A stretch of 64,000 nt of DNA from Sporobolomyces roseus (GCA_016617785.1 JADILM010000008.1:1302001-1366000); one strand, 5' to 3'; counted from the stretch's first letter, positions 45,093-55,588 are shown. Numbers and translations: made by a program. The notes: generated by a model not told the origin, from the sequence alone.

Positions 45093-45900
45093 TTGTCGAA
45101 GGGGGAGGAGAGGGGTGCTGCGAGACGCAGAGGAGGACGAGGAGCAGGATCTTTGATCTAAAACGACAGTATCTGTGTCAGCTGTGAGTCTGTAGAGGGG
45201 GAGAAAGGGAGATTGAGATGAAGGAGGAAAGAAGGACCGGTCGACTCACTCGAGAAACGTCTGTATAGCACCTAACTCTTGTTCACAGATCTCTGAGTAC
45301 TCGTAGATGCTGCAATGACTTGCTAGCGTTCGTGTTGAGGTAGGAGAGGGGGATCTTTGATGAAGAGGGGAAGCGAATCAAGCCGGCGAGAAGCGTGAGG
45401 GGTCTTGCGAATCTCTTGATAGATTTCTGAGGTAGTCTTGAGTGTATTCTGAGAGTTTGAGCTGAATCTGAGGTGTCGAAGTGAACGGTGAAGAAGGGAG
45501 GATTTGTTTCACTCGTTCGCAAGTCGACATTTCAGCTTCTTTCTCGCTTTGCAGCTTCTAGATCTTAGCATCAGAGTCTGTAGATCATGGAAAGATCGAT
45601 GAAAGCGCTCGAGGTCGTTGTGCGAGATCAGAATACTTTCGCAATCTTTCCTCAGGCTCTCGATTTCCTCCAAGCTTGCCCGATCGCGAACCAGCTCTCA
45701 GATCTCTCTCTTCGACTCGTGTGCCTGTGGGAGCGCAATCAAGGACATACTACTGACAGCACAAATCAATTTCAGGTCAAAACTCACAAATCGCACAAAA
45801 CAGAACAGAACACTTTCGAAGCAACCTTTCGAACCCATTAAGCTTCGTTTCTTTCTTTCGAACCTATGGCACAAGGCGATTCCCCGAATCTACACGTCGA
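45093..45900. other. intergenic region with type-B duplicated flank
   Basis: Includes 45283-45540 (type-B copy) and the 3' side of the multi-exon F-box gene. A plus-strand frame of 84 codons at 45587 has no supporting feature. Confidence 0.5.
45283..45540 (-). repeat. duplicated promoter/leader, type B
   Basis: Inverted partner of 14459-14760, upstream of the F-box-like gene 43952-45092. The order of shared blocks is the same in both. Confidence 0.75.
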
Positions 45901-48353
45901 CTAAGCTTCGTCGGCTGCAGTAGCGACGAACTTGAACTTGGGGATTTGACCTGCTCGAATCGCAGAAGCGCAAGGTGCAGAACGGAGAGCAGCGCCGAGC
46001 TGTCGAGTGATAGCAGAGTATCAGCGGGTCTGCGATAAAAGCCGTTCAGAGCCAAGGGAGCGGGGAACGTACGAGCCACATCCAACTATAATGCTGGTTT
46101 CTTTGCTTCTTCTTCGGATGATCGACCCAGATGAAGTATCCGTTCAATTTCCTCAAATCTTTGCAAGTCACCGTTTCAGGATCGAGTCCCGCTGCTTTGG
46201 CGATCTCCCTCAGAAGAGCAACTTGACGGTAACCAGTTCCTTTCTGTAACTGACGACCGAAGTAGTTGTAGCCGTAGGAGCCGATCGAGGGATAGACAGA
46301 GACAGCCGCGAGCGGTTACCCACTGCGGAAGGTGAGGGTCGTCAAGAGCGAGGTAACTCGAGAGAAGAATTGAGAATTGTAGGTCGATTCGGGATAATCT
46401 GAAGATCTCCTGGAAAGCGTCGAAATCGGTACGTCTCGTTGAGCTGACAAGATGAACCGGATAGCTTGAATACGGGTCCTTTCGGCGTGACGATCGAAAT
46501 CTTTGCGAAGTGAGGGAAGGTGCTTGTCCCAAACCGCCTGAGTGATTGATTTGTTCGAGTCTGTCCACATGGCTTTGAAAGACGGACGAAACCCAATCCA
46601 GTGATCAGGAGGAAGGAGATATCGACGACTGAGAGGTTCGGCGGCAGCGAAAGCTTTGAAGAACGGGGTTGAAGCCTTCTCGCATGCGAATGATTCTTTC
46701 CATCCAGCCTGACGCTCGTTGTACACTCGTAGCGATTCCTTGACGACATCGAGATACGTTGCCCATGCTAGCAAAGGAGCACGTCAGCCTCACGAAAGGT
46801 AGAGAGATATTCATGCGCCGGGAGAGGTGGGCTCACCAGCTGCGTCTTCGCCAGGTCCCTTCGTCGGTGCGCTCTTGCGTAGTTGAGAGTTGTAGGAATA
46901 GTGAGAGACCTCGGCTTGACTCCATCCTCGAGCTCGAAGCGCAATTTCGCGACTGTGCGGAAGTCAAGGGGAAAGAGGGTCAGCAAAGATTCAAGCTTCC
47001 TGTGCGGAGCGGTAAATGACTCACATCTGACGCTCTTGATATTCTTGTCTCCAGTCCGTACGACTCGCTGTCTTGATCTCACGAAGGATTTGATCGATAT
47101 CGCTTTCGAGCTGCTCAAAAGTCAGACTTTGGGCGAGTAGTAAGAGATTAGCCGTACTCACTGCTTTGTACTCTTCGACAACATATCGACGTTCCGCTAC
47201 GTAAGCGTCGACGAGGTTGCCTTCATCTGTCAATTCTGAAGCTCCTGCCACGAAAGTTGACATTTCGTCTTCCTCTTGCAAGTCTAGCAAGTCGTGTTGA
47301 ACTGATTCGAGGTGATCGATACGATAGTACTCTACATTGGAGGATTGGGAGATTGTCAGTGGTTGCGAATCGAACGCGAATCGCTCAGAATCGAAGAAAA
47401 CGGTTCTTACTCTTAATGGCTGCAAAGTGAGATAGGTCAGTCAGTCATAGCGAGAGCAGGGTGAGTATCGTATTGCAACTCACAACCGGTAGAAGGAACG
47501 CATTCGATCGCTCGAGGGTGCAACTTCTTCCAAAGACCAGCTTTGAGATTGTCGCTTGAGATGAGACTGCGAATGAGTATAGGTCAGCACCACGGTTGAA
47601 GCTATGTTGACTAAGGATCAGAGAGAAGAGAGGTCTGACGAACACAGTACCGCTGCATCGACCACAAAGACGAGTACGAAGACCGAAGTTGCGAGTAACT
47701 TTTTCACGAATTGCGCAGACCTTCATGAGATGGACTTGTCAGCAGGGCAGAGTCAGAGGAAGTAGAGTCGGCGATAGCTTACCTGACACCACTTTGCGAA
47801 TACCAACCAAGCGAATTGAGGTTCCGACATATCGGGAGGAAGAGCGAGAGAAGCGAAACCGGCGCGTTCGCGAGCCTTTTTCCAGATCGAACCTCCTTCT
47901 TCAGCCAACATTCTGTGAAGATCCTTGTCGACTCGTGCAAGAGATATGAGGTCGGCAATGTCGAGATAGTAACAGATCTGAAGGAAAGGAGAAAGTGATA
48001 AGTCAGTGGGAGCTTCGATAAGACCATTCGACGCGAGATGAATATGTACCTCGGTAAAGACGTCAAAGTTGAGTCCTAAGAACACTCCTCCATCATCACT
48101 CGAGCAACGAAGAGCAGGTTTGTTTGTTTTCCTGCGTTTCGCTCCTTTCGGTTTCTCGACTTTGAAAATGGTGTTGGATCAGCTTAGACATTCGTTTCAG
48201 ACAACATGGGTACTCACCAGTTCCAAATGTATCCCCTGCCTTTTTACCCTCTCCTTTCTCGACTCCTGACTCGTCATCAGACTTGTCGAAGTCACTATCG
48301 ATTTCGACATAACTGATCCCGCCACCTCGGTTCCTCTTGCCTTGGGCTGACAT
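45901..48353 (-). CDS. multi-exon F-box protein with an in-frame TAA (possibly inactive)
   Basis: Eleven exons: 48218-48353, 48050-48159, 47783-47977, 47644-47720, 47484-47566, 47411-47419, 47162-47331, 47025-47113, 46837-46952, 46073-46767, 45901-45999; total 593 codons in one frame. F-box at residues 70-120 (DIADLISLARVDKDLHRML...SIWKKARERAGF), then WLVFAKWCQ and Cys pairs (VCAIREK, LCGRC), KLHPRAIECVPST, and a C-terminal AGLDPETVTCKDL block, the usual order in basidiomycete F-box proteins. TAA at 46316-46318 falls between FFSRVTSLL..TFRSG and the AGLDPE region. An intron from 46323 to about 46222 (GTGGGT...CAAG) could remove it in frame, with weak sites. Exon 6 has nine bases. Related to 60818-63416. 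Confidence 0.68.
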
Positions 48354-49578
48354 CCGTAGGAAGTGATAGTTTGCTGAGATCGAAGCTGGAAGTGAAGAGA
48401 AGGGAGAAGAAAGGGAAAGGAGTGACAGAAAGTGAGGGAGCAAGTCCGGACTATCCCGCGGCGAAGAAGACAGAGAAGATCGAAGCCGAATCGAGAGCGA
48501 TAGTCGAGCTTCCAGTATCTGTCGAGAGTACTCGGAGCGAAGAGGCGAAATCCAGCTTGAGAGAGCCTCTTCACAACTCGAAGCGGAGGTTCGACTCTAG
48601 ATATTCCCTGTCTTCGCTTCGCTGGACCCATCTTGACCTATCCGATCGATACTGTCCAGTGTTCGCGGTGTGATCCGAGCTGTGGTGCCCCGAGCTAGCG
48701 AGGTTCTGTCTGACTCGCTCAATTTGGCGACGAAATACGATTTTGCGATAATTAACGATTCTCCTCAAAGGTTGATACGAGTGAGCCAGCCCGAACAAGC
48801 AGATAGTCAAGTCGAGACTACATCCCTATCCCGCGAGCGTGAGTTCGGGTGATTCTGGGACGCTCAAAATGCGAGCAAATGACTTACCAGCTCCTTGATC
48901 AACGGCCGTCACATCGCGAGCGTTTCCAATCCACCGCGTACTATCCTAACCTTCTTTACTGCTCCCTCATACAGTTTCCGACTATCCCGATGACCGTTGA
49001 AGCGAGGGAAAGCCGATTCTAGATGAAAGTGAATGAATGTATCGGAGTTTCTTGCCGTTGCTTGAATTCGAGGGTAGAGGGTAGGAAGGACCAGAATATT
49101 GCTCTGAATAGCGTTGGAGTTGCCCGAACTAGCAGAAGGGAGAGGTGAGAGAGCAAGAGATAATGATCTGTATAATGTTTCTTCGACCTCAACCATTCAC
49201 AGCAGCCAGCTTCGAGACCTCGCTTATGCTCTGAGTAGCTCCTATGTGTGCTTATGAAATATGGGACGAATCTCAGCTTCGTTCCAGCGCCCCTCGCTTC
49301 TTGACCTTGCTTTTTCCTCCTTTCTCTTCCAATTCTCCTCTGCGACTTTCCGATCTTCACCCACTCTCGTTCGTTCGGCAATTGGAGCGCTCGGGTGCCA
49401 ACACCTCCTCGATTCATCGAAATCGAAATCGTCTAAACCCGTCTTCCCTCATTTCCCACTTTCGCCATACCGACATCCGACGAACGCAAACCTCACCACT
49501 CTCACCTCTTCTCCTGCCTTCCCTCTGTCACGCCCACATCCTCCTCCTCGTTGATCCCGCTTTGATTAAGCAGTCCCA
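48354..49578. other. intergenic region
   Basis: Divergent spacer of 1.2 kb between the F-box gene (minus) and the small gene at 49579 (plus). Several 95-156-codon frames overlap in conflicting orientations (e.g. 49019-49417 minus, 49244-49714 plus); none shows a family motif. C/T-rich leader before 49579. Confidence 0.45.
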
Positions 49579-50162
49579 ATGGCTGGTCCAACTCTTCCCG
49601 CTCAACCTGACCCAACGCCTGATCCCAACAGAAGGGTGCCGGTTCACATTCACCATATCACCGAGTTGTTGGAGCAGATACACAACCTCGCCCTACGCCA
49701 GGGTCTATCGGTAGACGACATGACAGAATGGGAACTAGGCATGAGACGACTTTGTATCGGCCAAGGAGATCACCATCCCGCTTTCCTACGCAATCACGAT
49801 GCTGTGGAGGCCTTCTTGGTGGAACTTCGTGAAATGGAAGAGCAGTTGCATGAACAGCCCTTCTTGGTGAGTAATGTTCTCATATCGTGTCCTTTCTTGC
49901 TGCTGACCCTATTGTGTCCCTTTAGGCCCTTGTTCGCAATAGGGAGACTGGTCAGATACATCTGGCTGCACACTACACTGTCAATGGGTTCAGAGACTCG
50001 GTTGAAGCGACAGATCCTTTGGCTTTCCAGTCCTTCTTCCGAATGGCGCCTCAGCACTCGCTCGCTCAACACCCAAGGGTCTCGGGACGTTACGCTGGCA
50101 TGATGGGCTTAACGACGAACGGTGTAGCTAGAGAGGGAGGATATCATTTCGCACGTTTCTAG
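49579..50162 (+). CDS. uncharacterised helical protein, 174 aa (tandem copy 1)
   Basis: Exons 49579-49866 and 49926-50162 with a 59-nt intron (GTGAGT...TTTAG). I do not recognise the family. The sequence is helical and amphipathic (HHITELLEQIHNLALRQG, DDMTEWELGMRRL). It ends in a Gly/aromatic motif, VSGRYAGMMGL...REGGYHFARF, that is nearly repeated in the neighbour at 50540-51140. No signal peptide, membrane helix or metal site. The tandem pair and shared intron position show it is a real gene with one local duplicate. Confidence 0.7.
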
Positions 50163-50539
50163 TTCAATCCTTTGATCACTTCGATTTTTGCCGTTTATTT
50201 TCACCTCTTTCGTTTTATACGTCTTGTCCAGCCTTTGCGCGAGCAATCTCTGATCAGATCTGTCTCGACGACGTCGGCGTCGTTTCTAATTTTGAGCTCG
50301 TCTTCGTCTTCGTTCTTTCGACGACTCGCCTTCGACACAAGTCTGCTGGCTTAGTCTGCGATGCAGCGAATGCGCCTACTCCCTCGGCTGAGTGTTCGGT
50401 CTCGTCTTTTCCCCTTTCCCGAGCTCAAGCAAAACCGATAGCCGACGAACGCTACCAACTCCCGATGCTTCCTGATCATCGTTGCCTCCACTCGCTTTTT
50501 CCCTCTCTCTCTCTCTCTCTTCCATCGAAGCACGTTGCA
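50163..50539. other. spacer between tandem copies
   Basis: 3' region of copy 1 and promoter of copy 2, with a long CT-dinucleotide run just before the second start (about 50495-50521). Nothing else seen. Confidence 0.5.
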
Positions 50540-51140
50540 ATGGCGCCGCGCAACATCCACCAATATGCCCAAAATCTCGCTCGGGGACTAGAAAGGGCCA
50601 CCGCTGCGCTGAACCGTCAGAAGGCAGATACCACCTTATTGAACGTCCGTGACTTCAAGCGCTCGGTCGACGAGATCGCACGCCTCGCCACGAGGAAAGG
50701 TTTACCGGCGGAAATGATGGAAGATTGGGAAAACGGGATGAAAGGAATCGCTTGGGAAGGGAGAGATAGCCTCAGTCATTTCGTGTCGGATCCAGTCATA
50801 TTCAAAGAGCTGGAAAGGCTGGTTGGGGTCATGAAGAGCGAAGTCGAGAGAGACATAAATATCGTAAGTTCGCATTGAGCTTCACCTGTGTCGTCAGCGT
50901 TTGACGTCGCGCATGTAGATCCTCAACTCTTACACGAGGCGTATCCTTCCAGACTATACCGCCGATGGGTTCGAAAGTAGAGTAGAACGTAACCTCCCTC
51001 TTTACTTCTAAAGCGGCGGCTCATCTAGCAATTCTTACGGTCTCGGCAAAGGGAGGATTTCTGGACGCTACTCTTCGATGATGGGGTTGGAAACGGGAGA
51101 GAGGGCAAGAGATGGAGGGTATCACTTCAGTAGCTTGTGA
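50540..51140 (+). pseudogene. tandem copy 2 of the 49579 gene, with an in-frame TAA
   Basis: Exons 50540-50863 and 50919-51140; same intron phase and position as copy 1. The N-terminal part resembles copy 1 (EIARLATRKGLPAEMMEDWENGM). Exon 2 reads to LPLYF, then TAA at 51009-51011, and continues in the same frame as GRISGRYSSMMGL...RDGGYHFSSL with a final TGA at 51138, matching the copy-1 C-terminus. No intron can remove the TAA without shifting frame. The protein would be cut to 138 residues, lacking the conserved end. Confidence 0.7.
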
Positions 51141-51353
51141 TCTTTTGTCTGTCGATTGTTCTCCTGAGCTGTCCTGTTATTTGCAACCTCCTTCTCCTTC
51201 TCGCTGTAAAGCCTAGCAGCCTGCTGATCTGGACAGATCAAGTAGCACCGTCGAAGAGGAGAAATAAGCGAGTTCACAATGCGAGAAAAAGTAGTCATAC
51301 ATAGTATTCGATCAATCCTCCTCTTTAGCACCTTTAGCCAAGTCGCTACTTCT

Positions 51354-52490
51354 TCATGAGATTCTCTTCCCGCCGTCTCGCCCAAACTCCATCGAAATAA
51401 TCGGATCATGACCTCGATCCACCGGTAACTCCTCCCAAACGACTGCGATCCCTCGACTCCGACTAGCTCGTAGAAGCTTCCTGACAGCGAGTTCCATATC
51501 TTGAGGAAGTTGAGAGGTATCTTCGAAGGATTTGTCGAGGTAGATTGAGCGGAGTTCGACTTGCTTCTCTTCCTCAATCGAATCCGCCAATCGATGCGAT
51601 GAATCGATCATCATTGAAGATTCGACGCTATCGGCAGGCCATCGAGCGTTGCAGAGACGAAGGTGAGGAGCAGTGACGACGGTCGTGAGGGTTTCGGGGA
51701 AAGCGTCGATGAAACAATCGACGAGGGAACGAGGAAGGAGAAGTTTTCGGAAGTCGTAAGGAAGCTTGAGAGTATCGTCATCGATAACGACTTGGTCGAG
51801 TTGAGCGAGTAAGCCGAGGAATTGTTTTGACTTTAGAAGGGGGACCCAATCTTCCGCTTCTGTGATTCCTGGAAGAGCGAGAGCTTGCAGAGAAGGGAGG
51901 AGAGTCGGGTCGAGAAGTGTTCTCGCTTCTCGGATATTAACGTTGTAGATAGTGAGGAATCGGAGATTTGGAAGGGGTTTGGGCTCAATCATCGCGAAGC
52001 ACTCGGAAGAGAGTCGAAGATCCTTCAGGTCTGCAGATCCGAGAACTGTTAAACAATGATCCCGTGACTGGAGACAGGTAGATTTACAAGGTAGTCGATT
52101 CAAGTAAGATAGATCCAGCGGTTTGAGGGGCCAAACATCGAGAGTAAGGGTGACAAGATTGGGAAAGACCGTGCAGACTCGCTCGATTGTTGCTGCGTTA
52201 AAGTCGTCGTCGAACGAGCATTTGATGATGGCCTGCCGCACAGCGACTCCGCTCCCTCTCGATTTGAGCAAGTCCATCGTCGAGTCCAGCGATTTCTTCG
52301 ATCGAACATAGATGATTTCGCAAAGGAGGGATTGAGCGAGTGGTCGAAAGTTACGAGAGGTGAAGCTGAGGGATCGCAGATTGTCTTGTCGAGCTCGATA
52401 GGTGTTGGAATGGTAGGTAAAGGGAATTGAGAATTCGATGATTTGGCGAAGGAGTTCGGGAGGAAGCAAGTCGAGAGATCGTTCAGTCAT
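51354..52490 (-). CDS. F-box/LRR-like protein, 359 aa (intact)
   Basis: Sixth member of the local family. Exons 52088-52490 and 51354-52030; the 57-nt phase-1 intron (GTAAAT...TGCAG) lies at the family position and, being a multiple of three without stops, could also be retained (378 aa). Starts DLLPPELLRQIIEFSIP, then NFRPLAQSLLCEI; leucine-rich middle (LPNLRFLTIYNVN, LLPSLQALALPGI); end VVWEELPVD...DPIISMEF. It lacks the RRQRER tail of its relatives. Without a recognised duplicate flank it seems an older copy than the 12-16 kb and 42-45 kb pairs. Confidence 0.78.
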   Translation of the reverse strand: MTERSLDLLPPELLRQIIEFSIPFTYHSNTYRARQDNLRSLSFTSRNFRPLAQSLLCEIIYVRSKKSLDSTMDLLKSRGSGVAVRQAIIKCSFDDDFNAATIERVCTVFPNLVTLTLDVWPLKPLDLSYLNRLPCKSTCLQSRDHCLTVLGSADLKDLRLSSECFAMIEPKPLPNLRFLTIYNVNIREARTLLDPTLLPSLQALALPGITEAEDWVPLLKSKQFLGLLAQLDQVVIDDDTLKLPYDFRKLLLPRSLVDCFIDAFPETLTTVVTAPHLRLCNARWPADSVESSMMIDSSHRLADSIEEEKQVELRSIYLDKSFEDTSQLPQDMELAVRKLLRASRSRGIAVVWEELPVDRGHDPIISMEFGRDGGKRIS

Positions 52491-53066
52491 TCTTTCCGCC
52501 TTTGAATAAGCGAGCTGTAGTAGGCGAGCGTGATCTTGGGTCAGTCGAGCATCGCTACCGAGAGAGGGAAATTCGACGTGGAGGGAAGAAACGAAGAAGT
52601 GGTAGACTCACCTTGGAGGGAATGTGGAGTAGCTAGGAGTTTGATCTATATCGTCTTGTTGTCTCCTGACCAAGATTCGCGCTCTCTGAGGGATTCGTTG
52701 CTCGGGAGAGTCGAAAGTTGGATGAAGATTTGAGGCGGGTTGAGGCTGAGATGTTGGGCTCGAAAGAGGATCAGACACAGTCGTGTAGGTTCTTAAGAGG
52801 TGTCGCGTTCTGGTGAGCTTTGGCAGGCGATCTGATGTGATGGGAGATGGAAGAGAGCGAGAAAACGATTTCGCTCGAGTTTGCGCAAAATCCGCTTTCA
52901 CCCGCTTTGATCGAAAGTCTTCTGTGGGGAGTCAGTATCAGCGACGGATTGCGGCTCAGACGGGTTGATAGGTTGAGAGAAGAGGAAGGAAACGTGAGAA
53001 GAATCCGTCCCTAGTGAACTCAGGCCCAATCAATTATATACGTTGACAGAGGCTGGCTCTCTATCT
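52491..53066. other. intergenic region
   Basis: 5' flank of the minus-strand F-box-like gene and upstream of the tRNA. A minus-strand frame of 97 codons (52608-52901) lacks any motif. No gene called. Confidence 0.5.
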
Positions 53067-53137
53067 GCACTTGTGGTTTAGTGGTAAAATCGGGCATTGC
53101 CATTGCCTGGCCCCGGGTTCAATTCCCGGCGAGTGCA
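53067..53137 (+). tRNA. tRNA-Gly (GCC)
   Basis: Folds as a full cloverleaf: acceptor GCACTTG with CGAGTGC, D arm GTTT...AAAT, anticodon stem GGGCA/TGCCT around loop TTGCCAT (anticodon GCC), T arm CCGGG-TTCAATT-CCCGG. The internal promoter boxes are present (A box TGGTTTAGTGG, B box GGGTTCAATTCCC). No intron. A run of five T follows at once. Confidence 0.95.
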
Positions 53138-53142
53138 TTTTT
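53138..53142 (+). terminator. RNA polymerase III terminator of tRNA-Gly
   Basis: TTTTT directly after the discriminator base, the usual Pol III stop. Confidence 0.85.
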
Positions 53143-53570
53143 GCTCCATCTGCCTACGATTCCTCTTCGCAAAGCTTTCTCTATTTACGTTACCCATCTT
53201 CACGAGCCGCACCTCGTCTGCTCTGATCTGGGCGTAGAAGGATCGCTCGCTGTACCTGATCTGAAGCGACTGGAGAAACAACTCCTCGATGAAAGCAGGG
53301 AAAAAAGATGCGAAAACGACGATTTCAGAGTATGAAGAGTATCCAGGTTGAGGTGGATTTGCGATATTTCCCGCTCGGTTGAAGAACGAGACAACAACAA
53401 TATGATAACGTACTAGAAGAGAGACCCGATAAAAACCCTAAAAGAGAAACCTAAATGATACAGAACCTCGTTGAGAGGAAGAGAAACGATGACCCTTGTT
53501 GAGAGGGTTCTAGTGATGAGATGCGTGTAGATGGGAAGAAGACGTCTAGTGTGTAAATGAAGGAAGGAAG
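53143..53570. other. intergenic region
   Basis: Between the tRNA and the end of the MFS gene. Short conflicting frames only; the plus-strand frame across the tRNA is meaningless. Nothing further seen. Confidence 0.5.
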
Positions 53571-55588
53571 CTAGTGCTTGGAAGCGAAATGAAGAGGTCC
53601 CGACCATTTTCGAAGTCGTTCTCCGAAAAAGACGAGGCCGACGACGGCGAGAGTAGCTACACCGACGATGGCGGATTGGACTGTAGGAGTGACGAGGGAT
53701 CAGTCAAAGTCACCGAGAAGAAAGAGGAAAAGAACGCACTACCGAACGAAACATCGAAACCGCTCTCCATTCCCCATTCAAGTTGGAAGTAACCGACAGC
53801 GAAACCTCCAGTTGTTCGACCTAAATTGATAGCAGCGCTCACTTCGCCGGATGCACTGGGGTAACAGTCGAGAGCGCTGTAGCCGGATAGGATCAGCACG
53901 AGCTCTGGGAGAAGGCGAAGAGAGAAGAAAGCTTGCTAGGCAGTGATAGCAACCGATGCAATCATGACTCCAACAACGTAAGATCCCCATCCAACGATAA
54001 TCGCCGCAACTGACAGAGTATGTTCGAGAGCTGAGCCGACGATGTTGAGACCCGCAATCATGAGAATCGCGGCGAGGAAGAAGACGTAGAGTCGGCATTC
54101 AGGGCGGAAGAGACCATTGTGTCGACGAATGTAGGAAGCAGCGACCTTGTCGTTTGCGAAGTGACCGAATAATTCTCCGATAGTGAGAGCGACCAGAGGG
54201 GTAAAGTAGAGGAATGAGATGGTCTTGAGAGAGTAACCGTATCCAACTGGTTGAGGAATACCAAAGATGATTGAGGAGGTAACGTTGATGCCGACAGCCC
54301 ACATGAAACCTAACAAGAAGACGCGAGTGTGAGTAAGGGAAGATAGCGGAAGTGAAAAAGGAAGAGCTTACTGAGCATGTAGACGAAGAACGAGATGAGA
54401 ATGACGGGTTTGAAGAAGACTTCGATTAGTCGCATGCAACTGTGCCAGACTTTTGCCTTGTATTGACGTTCTCTGAATGCGGTTACTCCCGTGAGATTGA
54501 GGATACGACCGTAGACTCCAGTAGGTCGATTGAGCTGAATGTCGGCTCCTCGAGGGTACCAAGTTTCGTCGGCGAAAAGAACGATGAGAAGAAGGAGAGT
54601 TGCGGAGTAGGCGAAAACGAGCCATAAAACAGGTCGCCATTCTCCTAGTTGCGAGAGCATGAATCCTCCGAAAAACGGGCCTATTCGAGAGAAGTGGGTT
54701 AGCGAAAACTTGCTTCTCGAGGAGAAACAGAGGAACTCACCACAGTAAGGAGAAGCCAAGAAGACCGCGACCCAGATTCCAATCTTTTTCGCATATTGAT
54801 GCTTGAAGTACATGTCGTGAATAAACGTCAAGCCTATCGTTTGGCCGCTCGTCAAGAATACTGAAGTGAGAGGTCGAAGGGCGTAATATGCTTCGAATGA
54901 GGGGGCGAGTGCACTGCCGAGTACCATGAAAGTTCCGATGAATTGGGTCCAGAAGAGAACTGGAAGTCGTCCCCAGAAGTATAGGGGTGGGATCCAGATT
55001 AAACCTCCGATACCTAGGAATAGGACGTTCAGGTTTCCAGCTCGGTTGACTTCTGTCGGTGTCAATCCCCACTCTTCACCTTGCGCTTCGAGCAAAGGAA
55101 TACCAGCTCCACTCTGGAAGTCTCCTCCAAACGCTGCAAGGGCGAGGATTGCTAGCATGAGACCTTTCTTGACGGGAGTCCAGTTGAGAGGATCTCTGGG
55201 GTCGTCGGAAGGTTGAGGTACGAGAATAGTCTAGAAGGGGGTCAAGGGGGGAGAAGAGAGCGCGGGAGAGAAGGGAGGAGCGAGCGAGTGGAGGCGATAG
55301 GGAGCGGAGGAGAGAGGGAAGGGGGAGAGAGGGGTTAAAGGGGGAGTGAGAATAGGGAGTCGACGAGAAAGAGAGGTCAGCGCGTTTCCCTCTCTCAGAG
55401 TGGATTCAACCCGGGCTTACCTTGCCATCAGGAGCGGTCTTCAACCCAAGGGCAGCAGCATCATCTACCTGCATCATCGTCGCTCCCTCTTGTTCAATCT
55501 CGCTATCTGTCTTTCCCAATCCTGTCCCTAAATCGAGACTCTCTGATCGCTTCTCGTCATCTTCGTAGCTTGTCGGTCTTGTTGACAT
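53571..55588 (-). CDS. major facilitator superfamily transporter (DHA1-like), 527 aa
   Basis: Plasma- or vacuolar-membrane H+-coupled transporter. Exons 55421-55588, 54741-55230, 54372-54680, 53937-54309, 53743-53876, 53571-53680. A Ser/Asp-rich cytosolic N-terminus leads to DPRDPLNWTPVKKG, the D-P-x-N-P-x-N-W-type motif placed before helix 1 in many fungal drug:H+ antiporters. Hydrophobic helices follow (LAILALAAFGGDF, NVLFLGIGGLIWIPPL, IGLTFIHDMYF in the middle, LDCYPSASGEVSAAINLGRT near the end). The intron 53877-53936 is GC-AG. The 190-nt first intron is long and almost pure C/T on the coding strand. ATG 55588 is used because no upstream in-frame ATG exists. The substrate is unknown; polyamines, drugs or nicotinate-type compounds are possible. 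Confidence 0.88.

Noticed and set aside
53081..53335. 84-codon frame across the tRNA
   Set aside because: It overlaps the tRNA-Gly cloverleaf; the translation is an accident of the tRNA sequence.
54099..54302. Minus-strand frames shadowing the MFS exons
   Set aside because: Other-frame readings of well-supported transporter exons.
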